DNA from: Margaritispora aquatica
Lineage: Eukaryota > Ascomycota > Leotiomycetes > Helotiales > Discinellaceae
Assembly: GCA_007644065.1 (NCBI GenBank)
Contig: VJWN01000008.1
Span: 2,411 to 66,410, forward strand
DNA: 64,000 nucleotides
Reading direction: 5' to 3'
Made by a program: the position numbers and the translations under genes. The notes under the pieces were generated by a model, which saw nothing but the letters and a program-made list of their open reading frames with translations, made no database searches and was not told the origin of the DNA. Positions 46,543-58,185 of this stretch are shown here, in pieces (the first letter of the stretch is position 1; every line of letters starts with the position of its first letter).

Positions 46543-49500
46543 TTATTCTACAACCCAACCACGCCCAGGTATCTTCTTCTGCGTAACCTTCCTCGCAGGC
46601 AGTGGCCACCCAATGCCTCCTGTGCCTTCGGCGCGAAGGTACGGTATTACCCAGCATTCGCGCTCGTTGGGGTTTCCTTCTTGTGGGTTCTTGGGCATAA
46701 CTTCCTTGATAGGCTTGCCGTAGTGTATAAGTGGTGTTCCCTTTGCAAGGGCGGCGAGTTGACCGCCTGTGATGTCGGTAAGGGAATGCATCCTCGTTCT
46801 GGGGATCTTGTTCGGTGTCGATGGCGATGCTGCTGGCTTTTGGAGATAAGAGTAGACTATATACTCAGGACATTCTTGGGGAGTGAGATGTGCGAGTGGT
46901 GATGCAGGATGGATGAATACGGATCTGTTCTCGTCATCTCCTTTGGTATGTGAAGCGAAGAGCGTTAGGTATGGCACATCAATTGCTCGTGTGGGTTTAC
47001 GCCTCACGTCTGGTGGATTTGGTGACATATCCGCTCGTATTGCGATATGATCAATAAAGCCCGAAGCAGCCATTTGCTTGAGTGCCTTGACTTGCTTCGT
47101 TGACGGCGGATCAAGCTTGTCTTCATGCTTCAGTGCAGCAAATGCTGCAATATTCGTTCTCAGGAGATCCGTGATTTGCTTTCGAAGTTGTGAGATTTCC
47201 TTGAGAACCTTGAAGCGCACGAAATGCGTCTGACACCAAATTTCCGTCGGTTCGTGTGCAAACTCGCCGACAACTTGAAGAAGTTTGATGGCATCAGATT
47301 TCTCGTCAAGAAAGCAAAAATCTTTCTGTACCTTGTTGAACTGGCGTCTGATACTTGCTCGGGCGTCTTCCTGGATCTTCTCGGCCGTGGTAAGATATGT
47401 ATCTTCCTCTCTAGGCACCGCGGCAGGAACTGCCTGATTCTCTGGGACGAAGATGTCGGCTGCTGATAAGCCAGCAACCAGTGCAATAGTGTAAGGTAAA
47501 CATCCGTGCAGATGGCCTACAAGAAGAATTCGGGCAAAGCGAGGAGAGAGGGGAAAAATTGACATCGTCGAGCCAGTCGCTGTAATCTGGCCAGTAGGTG
47601 ATATTGCCGATAAGTATGAGAGTAGCTTCTCAGAGCTTGCAAGACTTTGGCGATCCGGGGGAGTAGGAAACGGAAAGTTGACTACATGCTGGAGGTTCAT
47701 TGCCTTCAACTGCAGTACTACGCCTTCTATTGGCATGCGCAATATTTCAGGCTCTGCAAATTCTTCAAAGTCTCGCTCGTACACAGCAGATGAATACATC
47801 CGATAGCAGTGGCCAGGTCCAGTACGACCAGCTCGACCAGCCCGCTGGCTTGCGCTGGCTTTGCTGATCCATCCCACTTCGAAACTTTGGACACCGGTTG
47901 TCCGGTCATATTTCCGCTCTTTCGATCGTCCACAATCAAAGACATATCGTATACCAGGTATTGTAAGACTGGTTTCTGCAACATTAGTTGCGAGAATGAC
48001 CAATCGTGACCCATCTGGTGGAGGATCGAAAACTCGAAGCTGTTCCCTCGTGGGAAGCAGGGAATATAAAGGCAGAACATGCATCTTTGGAGGTCCTGTT
48101 TCACCATCTTCCTCAATATCAAACTCATTATCCTCGAGAGAAATGTCAACTTCATCATCATCCCCATCATCATAATCATCATTTCCATCATCACCCATGC
48201 CATCACCGAAATCGATATCTTCGGCTTCGATAGGGGCATCGGTCGCTGATATCCTTACTTGGGGCCCGGAAGCTGTCTGACCAATACGAAATGCTTCCTT
48301 CAGCTTCTTGCTAAGCTGATTAATTTCGTTCTGCCCAGTAAGAAACACAAGAAAGCCGCCTGGAGGCAGCTTCTTGTGACCTTTGGTAATCTTGCGGAAT
48401 GCTTCTTCAACATAATCATGATGCGTCCTTCGCGCGAAATGATTGGTAACAGGATACTGCCTGCCTTCTGCTTGAAGCACAGGTGGCGGAGTAGAAAAAA
48501 GCGTCTCGTTTTGTGTGAAATCGGTGATTCTTAAAGTCGCAGACATGATGATAAGTTTGAGAGGTTTGATGGAGGGATCTTCTCCAGCCATCTCCTCACG
48601 TAATCTGACCACTCTGCTTAACATGCCAACCAAGATATCGGTATTGACACTTCTCTCATGAGCTTCATCAATAATAATAGCTGAGTATTTTCTTAATGCA
48701 ATATCTTGTGCGACCTCACGAAGTAGAACACCATCAGTCATAAATTTGATGGCGGTTTCTGGTGAGACAGTCCCTTCGAATCTGATCTGATATGCTACTC
48801 GCTTTCCATGGTCACCCATCTCATCGCCGACACGCTTAGCCATACTGACAGCGGCGACCCGACGAGGTTGTGTGACCCCTATCATACCAGGAGTTGGCGA
48901 ATTTGCAGAACCGTACCCAGCTTCATAGAGAAATTGAGGGACTTGTGTAGTCTTTCCAGATCCTGTTGCTCCATACACGACCACAAGGTTATTGTCATGT
49001 ATTGACTCCATAATCTTCTGCTCCTCGGCGACAACTGGCAATTTTAGACGCACATCTTGGATTTCTGTTGTTCTATTCACGGAAATACTAAATGCTTTTC
49101 TGGTGATGTTGGTTGTAGGTTGCAGCTCAGCAGGTAAAGGATCCAATTCAAGTTCCCGAGGAACAAAGCCCGCAATCTTCGGGGTTTCTGTAGCATTAGG
49201 AGCATTTGCCGAAGGTTCGTAACCAAGAGCTTCGTGTAGTTGCTGATTTGCCCAAGCTTTGAACGCAGACGACCTCTGGGGTTTTGAAGCCGAATCATCC
49301 TCACCGTCGCTATCGCTCGAATCTGAATCGTCCTCACTGCCCTCCTCTCCCTCGTTACTTCCATCGGATTGTGAAGCGGAGTCTGATGATTCCTCAACTT
49401 GTTCGTCGTCAGAACCATCGGAGATGTTCTCATAGCCCTGAAGTGAGACAGCTTCATCCTCATCAGTGTCCATCTCTGATGCCGAACTGAAGCCCTCCCA

Positions 49501-50172
49501 CTCTGGTTCCTCTGGTGCTTCATGCTTGAACGACAGTTTGGAATTGACCCCGCCTCTCCGTTTCCTTTTCTTCAACACTGGGTTTCCTTCCTCGTCCACA
49601 TCCAGTGGCCTTTTCAGTCCTCCACCTAAACTCACCACAAGTGCCTGGGCCTTCACGACTGTTGGTTGTGTTTGGAACAAGCCTCGAGGCTTCTGCTTTT
49701 GCTCTTCATCCTCGTCCGAGTCTCCATCCTCGAAATCTCGAACAGTCCTCCTCTCGAACAGAATCTCCTCATTATCCCCATCAATATCAATTCCAGCCCG
49801 GCTATCATTCAAAGCTCTGCTCATGCGATCGCGCTTCGTCTCTCGGCCTTGGCCTAGCTTCTTGCTGCTCTGATAGAGACTAGTATCCGTTTTCGAGTTC
49901 GCAAGCTTAGCAATAAGCTCTCGATTTTCGTCTTTTTTGAGTTTGCCTTCAATATATTTTTCCAATCTCTTGGCTTTCTTTCCGCTAACTTTGACACCAT
50001 CCTTACTCAATTCCTCTTTTAGCCGCTGCTTCTTCTCCTCATGCTCGGTCTTCTCGTTGGACTGAAGCTCGACGGCATTGGAATCAACTTGGGGATCCTG
50101 AGATCCCTTATGCGCTTTTTGGCGTGCGAGAACCTTGTGCTTTCGCTGCCGAGGAACGAATTTCGGAGGCAT
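46543..50172 (-). CDS. DEAH-box RNA helicase Dhr1/Ecm16 (DHX37)
   Basis: A single exon of 1209 residues. I chose the ATG at 50172 because MPPKFVPRQRKHK matches the conserved start; the frame is open 15 codons further upstream. Helicase motifs: I GATGSGKT near 398-405, II DEAH near 501-504, III SAT near 541, VI QRAGRAGRTG near 775. The helicase-associated (HA2/OB) domains follow, and the end is GRGWVVE. The N-terminal ~350 residues are charged, with Lys-rich and then acidic Ser/Asp/Glu blocks. A second acidic insert at about 652-686 sits between the two RecA folds. In yeast Dhr1 removes U3 snoRNA from pre-18S rRNA during 40S assembly in the nucleolus. It is transcribed divergently from the proteasome chaperone gene. 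Confidence 0.96.
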   Translation of the reverse strand: MPPKFVPRQRKHKVLARQKAHKGSQDPQVDSNAVELQSNEKTEHEEKKQRLKEELSKDGVKVSGKKAKRLEKYIEGKLKKDENRELIAKLANSKTDTSLYQSSKKLGQGRETKRDRMSRALNDSRAGIDIDGDNEEILFERRTVRDFEDGDSDEDEEQKQKPRGLFQTQPTVVKAQALVVSLGGGLKRPLDVDEEGNPVLKKRKRRGGVNSKLSFKHEAPEEPEWEGFSSASEMDTDEDEAVSLQGYENISDGSDDEQVEESSDSASQSDGSNEGEEGSEDDSDSSDSDGEDDSASKPQRSSAFKAWANQQLHEALGYEPSANAPNATETPKIAGFVPRELELDPLPAELQPTTNITRKAFSISVNRTTEIQDVRLKLPVVAEEQKIMESIHDNNLVVVYGATGSGKTTQVPQFLYEAGYGSANSPTPGMIGVTQPRRVAAVSMAKRVGDEMGDHGKRVAYQIRFEGTVSPETAIKFMTDGVLLREVAQDIALRKYSAIIIDEAHERSVNTDILVGMLSRVVRLREEMAGEDPSIKPLKLIIMSATLRITDFTQNETLFSTPPPVLQAEGRQYPVTNHFARRTHHDYVEEAFRKITKGHKKLPPGGFLVFLTGQNEINQLSKKLKEAFRIGQTASGPQVRISATDAPIEAEDIDFGDGMGDDGNDDYDDGDDDEVDISLEDNEFDIEEDGETGPPKMHVLPLYSLLPTREQLRVFDPPPDGSRLVILATNVAETSLTIPGIRYVFDCGRSKERKYDRTTGVQSFEVGWISKASASQRAGRAGRTGPGHCYRMYSSAVYERDFEEFAEPEILRMPIEGVVLQLKAMNLQHVVNFPFPTPPDRQSLASSEKLLSYLSAISPTGQITATGSTMSIFPLSPRFARILLVGHLHGCLPYTIALVAGLSAADIFVPENQAVPAAVPREEDTYLTTAEKIQEDARASIRRQFNKVQKDFCFLDEKSDAIKLLQVVGEFAHEPTEIWCQTHFVRFKVLKEISQLRKQITDLLRTNIAAFAALKHEDKLDPPSTKQVKALKQMAASGFIDHIAIRADMSPNPPDVRRKPTRAIDVPYLTLFASHTKGDDENRSVFIHPASPLAHLTPQECPEYIVYSYLQKPAASPSTPNKIPRTRMHSLTDITGGQLAALAKGTPLIHYGKPIKEVMPKNPQEGNPNERECWVIPYLRAEGTGGIGWPLPARKVTQKKIPGRGWVVE

Positions 50173-50442
50173 CTTGAGGATCAATACATCTTTGTAGACA
50201 AATTGACCAGTATTCAAGGATTCAAGGATTGCCTTCGACTTTGTCCCAGATCTTCACTTCGCCCGCAATCTTTTTAGTGGGGCCAGAAAAGATTGTGGCA
50301 GAAACGCCCAATGAAGCATGGTTGGATAAGCGGTGAGCTGTATTAGACTGAATGTTGACGAGGCTAGAATGTCGCCTTGCTGGACTACTTGTACCAAAAC
50401 ATTGTAGCCGCCCCAGGTTTACTTACCCCTCACAAAATCAAT
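50173..50442. promoter_or_regulatory. Bidirectional spacer between Dhr1 and PAC3 genes
   Basis: Only 270 bp separate the two start codons. It must hold both promoters and 5' untranslated regions. No defined element is recognised. Confidence 0.55.
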
Positions 50443-50974
50443 ATGTCGACCTCAGCCCTACCTGGTGCTCTCGATGGCTTGAGTATCAATGGAGGCGTAG
50501 AATCTGCTCCGTTCCCGGTGCAAAGTAGCCAAGCAGCAGGATTAGTAAACGGGGTTGAGACGGATGTGCAATGCCTCTATTTCGCCGACAAGATCCTGTT
50601 TACTATCTCACAAGGAGGTCGACTTTCTCAATGGGTATGTCCTTGAATGCAACTTTGGCTTATGGTTCTAATTTAATGGCTAGATCCAAGTCCCGCTGTC
50701 CTCTGCTTCGCCTACCACCTTTGATACTGCATTACCATCCGAGAACTCCGACATGCTGCCTCTAAGCCATCTGACTCCAAAGACACTTATTGGCGCTGGT
50801 GGTGATCAACGTGAGACGATTGGACATCTTTATGCAAGTCAGATTGCATCTACAATTGCAACAAAGAATCCAGAAGAGACAAGAACAGTGGTTGTTGGCT
50901 TTGGTTTTGCAAAGGTCGATATGGAGAGGGAAACTTTCTTCGATTTGCTCGAATTAGTGCAAAAAGTTATGTAG
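50443..50974 (+). CDS. Proteasome assembly chaperone 3-like protein
   Basis: Model: 50443-50634 and 50684-50974, with a 49-nt GTATGT...TAG intron; 160 residues. The text runs ETDVQCLYFADKILFTISQ, GGRLSQW then IQVPLS, and ends RTVVVGFGFAKVDMERETFFDLLELVQKVM in pieces that fit the PAC3/Poc3 family (beta-sheet core with a C-terminal helix). PAC3 pairs with PAC4 (Poc3-Poc4 in yeast) and helps build the 20S proteasome alpha ring in the cytosol. The start at 50443 is preferred over an in-frame codon 22 residues upstream, because the family starts close to this point. Confidence 0.82.
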
Positions 50975-51167
50975 GGCAAAGATATCTGAGATGCTCTCCT
51001 TGAAGATCTGGTTTGGTCATTCACGAAAAAGAGGCTGTATAGCTCCAACGACATAGTCTTGGACCTTGCGGCAGAGAATACCAGCACGACATCGACACTT
51101 GGCACGAATGTTACGAGGAGCACGAAATCAAGAATCACGACATCCAGGAGTCCCAAATTAAGTTGAA

Positions 51168-52499
51168 TTAGGCTGCAATAATGATAGCACTCGGTGCCTG
51201 AGCTAGTCTCTTCTTCATCTCGTCGTTTTCAAGCTTGAATCTGAGCTGACACCCTATTGCATAATTAGTGTCGGTATTTCCTCATACATTCTCATATTAC
51301 TTACAGTCTCCACATGAGATTGGTTCATACTTGGGAGGATTAGTCTCTGATGTGCATGATGGCACAACGCCCTCAACACAATTGAAGTTAAGACCTATTG
51401 GACAATTAGTCAGGATCAATCAAATACCATCCTATTCACTTACCAAAGAAAAACGGCATCGAAACCCGTTCTGCCTTTGATCGATTGTATACCCGGTGAA
51501 CAGTGCTCTTGTACTTGTCGTTGCAAAGCCTCATCATAAAATCTCCGATGTTCACAACGATGGTACCCTCGACTGGAGTAGCCTTGATCCACTGTCCCTC
51601 TCGATTCAATACCTGCAACCCACCAATCATATCTTGCCAAAGAAGAGTGAAAAGCTGGAGATCTGTGTGGCTTCCTAAACCAACTGCGTTCTTGGCCGAT
51701 TCCTCTTCTGTTGCGACAGGATAGTAGTTGAAGACACCATCGGCTCCTGGATATGTGGTTCGGCTATCAAAGTAATTCTCCTCTAGATCAAGCGACAGAG
51801 CAAAGACCTTGACCAGCTTTCTCGCCAAGGTCAAGCACGAGGCCCAATAATGCAACACCTCGTCTTTGAATCCTGGGAGTTGAGTTGTGTTTTCCCAGAT
51901 AAAGTCCTCACCACGAATCCATGGTTTCACCTCTTCTGGAATTGCATTGAGATCCTTGGTATCCGGGTCATATTGCGGAGAATATCTCCATCCAAGCTAG
52001 CATGCCTGTCAGACACGGATCATCCGCTGCAAAAAAGGGATTACATACACTCTCCTTCACATCGACACTCTCTGAGGGACTGATATTGGTTGATCTGGGA
52101 CCTTTATAGCCATTGAAATATTTCGAGAAGTCTTGGCTAACTTTCATCTTATCTTCTGTCGACTGTTTGAAAAACCTGAGCAAATTAGCCGAAGCTCGAT
52201 TTTTGACCCCGAATTACTCACGCCAAGAGTTGTTTCTTTGCTGCTGCAATGGTCTCCTCGTCGATGCCATGATTCTTGATATAAAAGAACCCAGTGTTAA
52301 CAGCTGAAGCTTTGATTTCTTGAGCCAACTGCTTACGATCCTCAAGCTTGGCTGAGTACATCGGTGCAAGGTCGATTATTGGTATCTCTTCTGCAGTGCA
52401 GTCTCGAGGAGGTGTGTCTAACACATCCCTGAATACAGGACCATAAGCTGTTCTCAGCTCAAGCTTCGTTGTCGAAGGAGGCATCGTTATGGTAGCCAT
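51168..52499 (-). CDS. 2-oxoglutarate/Fe(II) dioxygenase, isopenicillin N synthase-like
   Basis: Model of five exons: 52499-52222, 52175-52049, 51996-51444, 51394-51305, 51253-51168; 377 residues. The N-terminal non-haem dioxygenase domain has IPIIDLAP and GFFYIKNHGI. The catalytic core holds the iron ligands His245, Asp247 (GSHTDLQLFTLL) and His302 (STVHRVYN), with Arg312-x-Ser314 for 2-oxoglutarate. All expected active-site residues are present. The enzyme should hydroxylate or otherwise oxidise a small molecule in the cytosol; the substrate is not predictable. Fungal relatives include secondary-metabolite and nutrient-degradation enzymes. The NCS1 permease gene lies head-to-head 963 bp away, so a shared role in nucleobase or small-molecule use is possible but unproven. 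Confidence 0.93.
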
Positions 52500-53462
52500 C
52501 ACTATTTCTTTGTGCTATTCAATACTTCGATTGTGATACGTCAACAAAACTCGATTCGATACTATAGGTTCTGGGTGTTGATATGGCGCAAGTCTTTGAA
52601 ATCTGTACTCCCTATGGACTTCGACTGGCAATGGAGTTATATCCAAAGAGATGTTACAGTTGCAACTCCGCACTACTCCACTTTTGGTAGGCACGACTTT
52701 TGATCCAACGTTGATGTCGCTACCCCAGGTCAACTCTTCTTGCTCTGATTCACAAAATCGGGTCTCGCCGGCCACCGTTTACACATGGAATATTATCAGC
52801 ATCTGGTCTCTTATCACAACCTCCATCGGCTTCTTTGCCCCGATTATTGCAAGACCAGCTACTCACCGGCTGAGTAGAGGCGTAAGCATCTCACACGTGA
52901 TATGCAAACCCCATTCTTGTCCGACATGCACATGTTGATATTGATCTTCATCTGATTGCCAAGATAGCCAAGAATATTCTGTTCCACAACTCCAAATTAT
53001 GCAGCCACCCGTGGTGTGGTTTTCACCTGCCCTTCTAGGATGTTTCGGTGAGGGACCTATGCTTCGAAGGTTGGCCCTCGTGTTTTGTGGCATCTCGTCC
53101 AGTCTGTCGTTCGCTCGGTTAATATATCATTGGAGCTGACTCGGTTTGACAAGTCGAAATAAGGTTGTACCAACCAGCATCTCTATTATGCTGTGGCGAA
53201 GGCGAGGTCTTTGAGTTCGGGTGTCTTCAAGGTATCCACAACGCCCTATCATCTGGAGATAGGCCACGGGCCACCAACTCTGGAGCAAGATACGCAACTT
53301 GTACTATGGATTTCACATGGGACAACGATAAGACGATGGTAGTGATATTGTGCTCAGGAGAAGGATATAGTTCCCTCATATCCCATGAGAGAGCCTCAGT
53401 TCTTCTGAGATCCCGAATTTCCCTTTGGCCCGTTACAAAAGCGAAAATCCCAGTCTCGCAAA
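52500..53462. other. Divergent intergenic region, 0.96 kb
   Basis: Lies between the start codons of the dioxygenase and the permease. A CAGCACC/TATC-type GATA-factor site cannot be claimed reliably. No gene is seen. Confidence 0.5.
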
Positions 53463-55368
53463 ATGGCCATTGCTAGTAATCTCATCCGTCGCGTGCGCGA
53501 GGGCATTCCAGCTCCCCACTTACAAGCAAAAGGTGCTGAAGATGTGCACGGAGAGGATATGTGGCTGGACAATGATGATATTCGACCATTGAAGCTGGCT
53601 GATAGGACCTGGGGTGCTTGGACCTATTTCACCTTCTGGTTCTCTGCAAGTGAGTTTTGGAGTGTTATTTAAAAAAGCTAAATCAGATTGCTAACAAAAA
53701 CACAGCTGCCACAGTATCAAATTGGTATGCAGCATCATCAGCGCAGGCATTGGGACTTAGTATGTGGGAATCGTTAGGCTGCTCAACTGGCGGTCAAGTA
53801 TTGATTGCTCTTGTTATCGTATTCAATGGTCGTGCTGGAGCAAAGTACCATATGTGAGTTTCGCAGAATTACAGTTCCGATGAAGCGCACCTAATCAGCC
53901 CGAAAGTGGTTTTCCAATTCTCAACAGAGCTTCATTTGGTATCTTTGGTGCATGGTGGCCTACATTCAATCGTGCTGTAATGGCCATTGTGTGGAATGGT
54001 GTAAACGCCGTCCAAGGAGGTCAATGTGTATATGTCATGCTGCATTCCATGTTTCCAAGCATTGCCAACATCAAAAATGTCATGGGAAATGGATCGGCTC
54101 TTGATTCTGGTGGCATGATTGGATTCGTTATCTTCTGGCTTGCGACCTGCTGTTTCCTAATCATTCCTATTCCAAAGGTCAGCTTTCTTCATAAAGTGAA
54201 TACAAGCATACTAATGAAAATTCAGATGAAAGGACTGGTCTACGCCAAATTGATCGTTTTCGTGATCTCAGCAATTGCAATGTGTGCCTGGACACTAACA
54301 CTTGCCGGAGGAGTTGGACCTGTTGCTCACCAGAAGGGCACAGCGACCGGTTCTACAAGGGCTTGGCTCATCATTCGTTTCTTCCTTCTTGGTGCTGCGA
54401 ATTGCGCTACCTTCGCATCCAATGCAGCAGATTTCCAAAGATATGCGACAAAGCCTCGTGATGTGATCATTGGTAACGTCGTTGGATTTCCACTTGCAAA
54501 CGTAAGTTTTCTACTGCATATGCTCAATCTCCCAGGCACTAATCAATGTCAGTTAATTGTTGCGCTCGTTGGCAATCTTGTTGGAAGCTCCAGTCAAATT
54601 GTCTTTGGCGAGTTGATTTGGAATCCACTTACCTATCTCGACATGATTCAAACTGCAAACTACACATCTGCCAATCGTGCCGGGTGTTTCTTCATCGCAG
54701 CTTGCTTCACCTACTCCGCTATCTTCTCCTCCATCTTTGAGAACTCTCTGCCGGCAGGAAACGATATCGCCGCTCTCTTCCCAAAGTACCTGACAGTCCG
54801 CAAAGGTTTCTTCATTTGCGCCGTTATCTCATTCGCAATCAACCCATGGTATCTGCTCGGCTCAGCAGGGATCTTCATTTCCTTCCTGGCCAGTTATCAA
54901 ATCTTCCTTTCTGCTATCACTGGTGTACTGCTCTGCCACTATTATATAGTTACCCGTGGATACCTAGAGATCGATGATCTCTATACCTCGCGAAAAGAAG
55001 GCGTGTACTACTATTTCCACGGCTGGAACTGGAGAGCGTACCTCGCCTACATCGTTGGCATTGCGCCTAACTTCTATGGCTTTCTGAACAACATGGGCGT
55101 TGCAGCTCCTGCCGGCGTGACGAAGGCGTATTATTTTGCATATCCAATTGGTCTGTTCGTGTCGTTTGCGGTATACTATCTTGCGTGCAAGTTCAGTCCA
55201 CCAGCGCTGTCGTACCCGATGAGCCAATGGATGGAGCCAAAGGATTTCGTGAGGCCTGAGGAGAGGGGTGAGGTGCTTGAGGGGCGGGTGGGTGATGTGG
55301 AGAGTGAAAGTGGAGCAAGTGATGGGAAGGGAGTTGGCGAGAAGGGGGTTAATGTTAGTGTTTTGTGA
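53463..55368 (+). CDS. NCS1 family (Fur-type) nucleobase/allantoin/thiamine permease
   Basis: Model of five exons: 53463-53649, 53706-53853, 53928-54177, 54226-54501, 54553-55368; 558 residues. The start of the transport domain reads WLDNDDIRPL, RTWGAWTYFTFWFSATATVSNWY and ASSAQALGLSMWES, typical of fungal NCS1 carriers of the Fur group. About twelve hydrophobic segments follow. The ~60-residue tail is Glu/Gly/Ser-rich. Introns three and four (48 and 51 nt) are in frame and lack stops, so reading through would add 16 and 17 residues; their GT-AG ends and the TACTAAT branch site in the first argue they are removed. The protein imports a nucleobase-related compound with protons across the plasma membrane. 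The exact substrate is not deducible. Confidence 0.9.
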
Positions 55369-56525
55369 GCCGATCTAGCGGAGTGCCGATATTTAGTCTG
55401 ACTATCAGATGAAATATGATAAGATTTCTAGAAAATTATTATTACCGCTATCGTAGCGCTAGGATTCATTTCCTACTCTCTAATCTCTGTCAAAGCAGAA
55501 TAACCAATGAGCACATCGTCGTGAACTAAATTGGCTGGGTAGATCACCGAGGATAGCATAGCAAATCAGAGAACTTAGTTATGACGCTTGTCTTTCCGTC
55601 TTCCATATTCCATCTAGAAGTGGTCATAATTTATGCTTCATTCTTGTCCTCAAATGATGGATCTCATTAGGTTCCTCAGAGGGAGAAAACGGGTAAGTAC
55701 TCCAAATATTCCAGCGCAAAACGAGCTAACATAGGGGTATCTGAATTTCACTAAACCCGATTTTGACGAATGAGACTCCACTAAAGGCAATTGAGGCACT
55801 AATTACGTTATTATAAGCTACGAGCACCTACTAGCCACTTCTAATATTTTACCTTGTGCCTGTACAGTGGGATGCAAAAAGTTTGACCACCCCTCCCCTT
55901 GTAACTTATTTGCCAAGAGCCAATTACTGCTTTTGGCAGCAGCAATACGCACGCTGCTTCGAAAAACACGTTCTGTGTTAAAACACCAGTAGTGTAAGGT
56001 AGGTAAGTTTGGATGAAGTAATTGGTCATGTGACAAGTCTCGCCTAACTAGACGAAGCAACTCCCTTATGAATGAAACAAGCCAAGTGGAAAGAAGTGAC
56101 GTCCAAGTGATGAACATGTAAGTAAACAACTACCTAAGTATTTACATTATATAACACCTCAGTGTCTTACGGCGGTTTCTTTCCGGCGCCAAGGATCGTG
56201 ACCCGCCCCCTCTCCCACTAGGTCTAAGGCCCAAACGGGTCAAGGTCCCGTTGTTAGAGTATGGACCACACAAGATATAAATATTCAAGGAATATTTCTA
56301 TACTCATGCACTTCACACAACTATCTACACTCAAGCGTTCCTTGAGATATCAAAAAGCCCATAATCTCACCCAATATATCTCTCTGTGGCATACTTGTCA
56401 TCATATATTCGATCGAATTCATTTCAACCTACCATCTAAACATATATGTTAACATCTCGAACTCTCATTGCAAACGCTATCTTCACCAACCTCACCAAAT
56501 CCATCGATTTTCTCGAATAGCGGGG
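55369..56525. other. Intergenic, 1.16 kb
   Basis: Between two plus-strand genes. A short CCCGCCCCC-type GC block lies near 56200-56215 in otherwise AT-leaning DNA. No gene is supported. Confidence 0.5.
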
Positions 56526-58185
56526 ATGTCTTCTCGCGAAGTTCCATTCGCGAAGCTGGATGTCACCAAAACAGAGACTACCCAATGCTCAGTCACCTCG
56601 AATAACCTCGGGACACTAAAAATATTGCCACCTGAACTCCGACTGATGATTTGGAAAGAGCTCAGTCCTTCTGCAAACTCAAAGAGGGGCCATCTTGGGA
56701 TTCTTGGAGCTTGTCGCCAGCTCAACGATGAAATATCACCATATATTTACGACTCACAAGTCCTAACCATTCACATAAAGCAGATTTGGTCGAAATGGTT
56801 CACAGTTGAGAACAACAAAGGCGGAATCTGGGAGGTTCCGAACACTCACTGCCCTATTGCGGAGGCTTTTTCTAACCTGCCATGGGGAAAGTTGCTTAAA
56901 ATCTGCATTGTTATCGATGCTCCCAAAAATGCAGATCCCACGGAGCACATTGTCCTTGCCAGACATACTCGAGACCTCGCTACCTTACTTGAAAAGGCAG
57001 AAAAGCTCCCAGTAATTGAGTTTTGCCTACTTGACACTCCGGATGGAATGTGGGCTAAACCAGATGGTTCTCCACGCCAAGGCGATTGTGCAAACGTTCT
57101 GTTACGCGCATTCTGGGATCCTCTCTACGCAGGAGCACTTCTGCCATTTTGTCGCATCCGAGATATTCCAGATATCACAATACATCTGCCTCAAAATTTT
57201 ATCCGCAACGATGAAGCAACTGATATCCTTGAAAAGTACCAAACCGCAATGCAAGACCAAAAGCCGTTTGGATCAAATTTGGAGGATGACCATTGGAATG
57301 ACAATCTCATACAGGAAGAGATAGATGATGTCTTTCTCCACACAGAATCAGTACTTGATACAGTACCAGGCGAGGTGGCGGACATGATGCGATTAGAACG
57401 TTATCAACATTGGTAAGTGATGCTTCATTCATACAATGCAAACCCAATTGAGCCGAGGTACGAAGTTGGCAATATTCTACCAGCTTCTTTACATGAAATG
57501 ATAGATGAACAGTGCTTGGCGGTTTGAGTTTGGCCTTACTCTAGAAGCAAGCTAACTAATGCATAGGTATACCAATGATGGAGAATCCTTCTACAACAGC
57601 GAATTGAAGCGCATGGGAGCCACAGATGAGCTCCTTAACGGGGGCGACGACAAGTTCTGTGGTGTAGAAGAGCGACACGAGTTCTTAGTGGCATTCAATC
57701 CACTTTCAGCAAATATGCAAAGGATGCGTCTCAAACTAGGAGTTTCACAAGAGTACCGAGTTATGGCAGGAAATCTTCAATATCAATGGGATATAGATCA
57801 CTGGCGCCGCTATTACAGCCTGTGCGAGGCAACATCCCGAGAAATTATCTCAAGTGAAGATGAAGAGGCAGTGAGCCGGCTGAAATCAACATGGAGTCAA
57901 GATGAGTGGGAAAGCTACTTTCCACGAGGCATCCCGCCTATAAACCTAAACCATAAAGATATTATGGACTTTTCAATCGAAATGGAAGAAGGATGCACAT
58001 GGAAAAACAGATATGTTCTCGGCAGGATACAAGAGCAAGTCAAGAGCATTGATTTTGGGCGGGGAGAAAAGACGAGACTGGCACTAAGCAATTTTTTTAA
58101 CGAGGATTATCGTCTTTTTAATCCATGTGTGCCTATGCCAGTGAGCTGCGAAGTGGTGGATATAATGAATGAAGTAGGATTATAA
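56526..58185 (+). CDS. F-box/2EXR-like protein, 501 residues
   Basis: Model: 56526-57412 and 57567-58185, joined in frame by a 154-nt intron with a GTAAGT donor and a GCTAAC branch site. Residues about 31-75 read LKILPPELRLMIWKEL and GILGACRQLNDEISPYIYD, the pattern of the fungal 2EXR/F-box-like family in which an N-terminal helical motif is followed by a variable region. No further domain is recognised in the remaining 420 residues. Such proteins are numerous and lineage-specific in Pezizomycotina. F-box members recruit substrates to SCF ubiquitin ligases, but a true Skp1-binding role cannot be claimed here. Confidence 0.8.
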
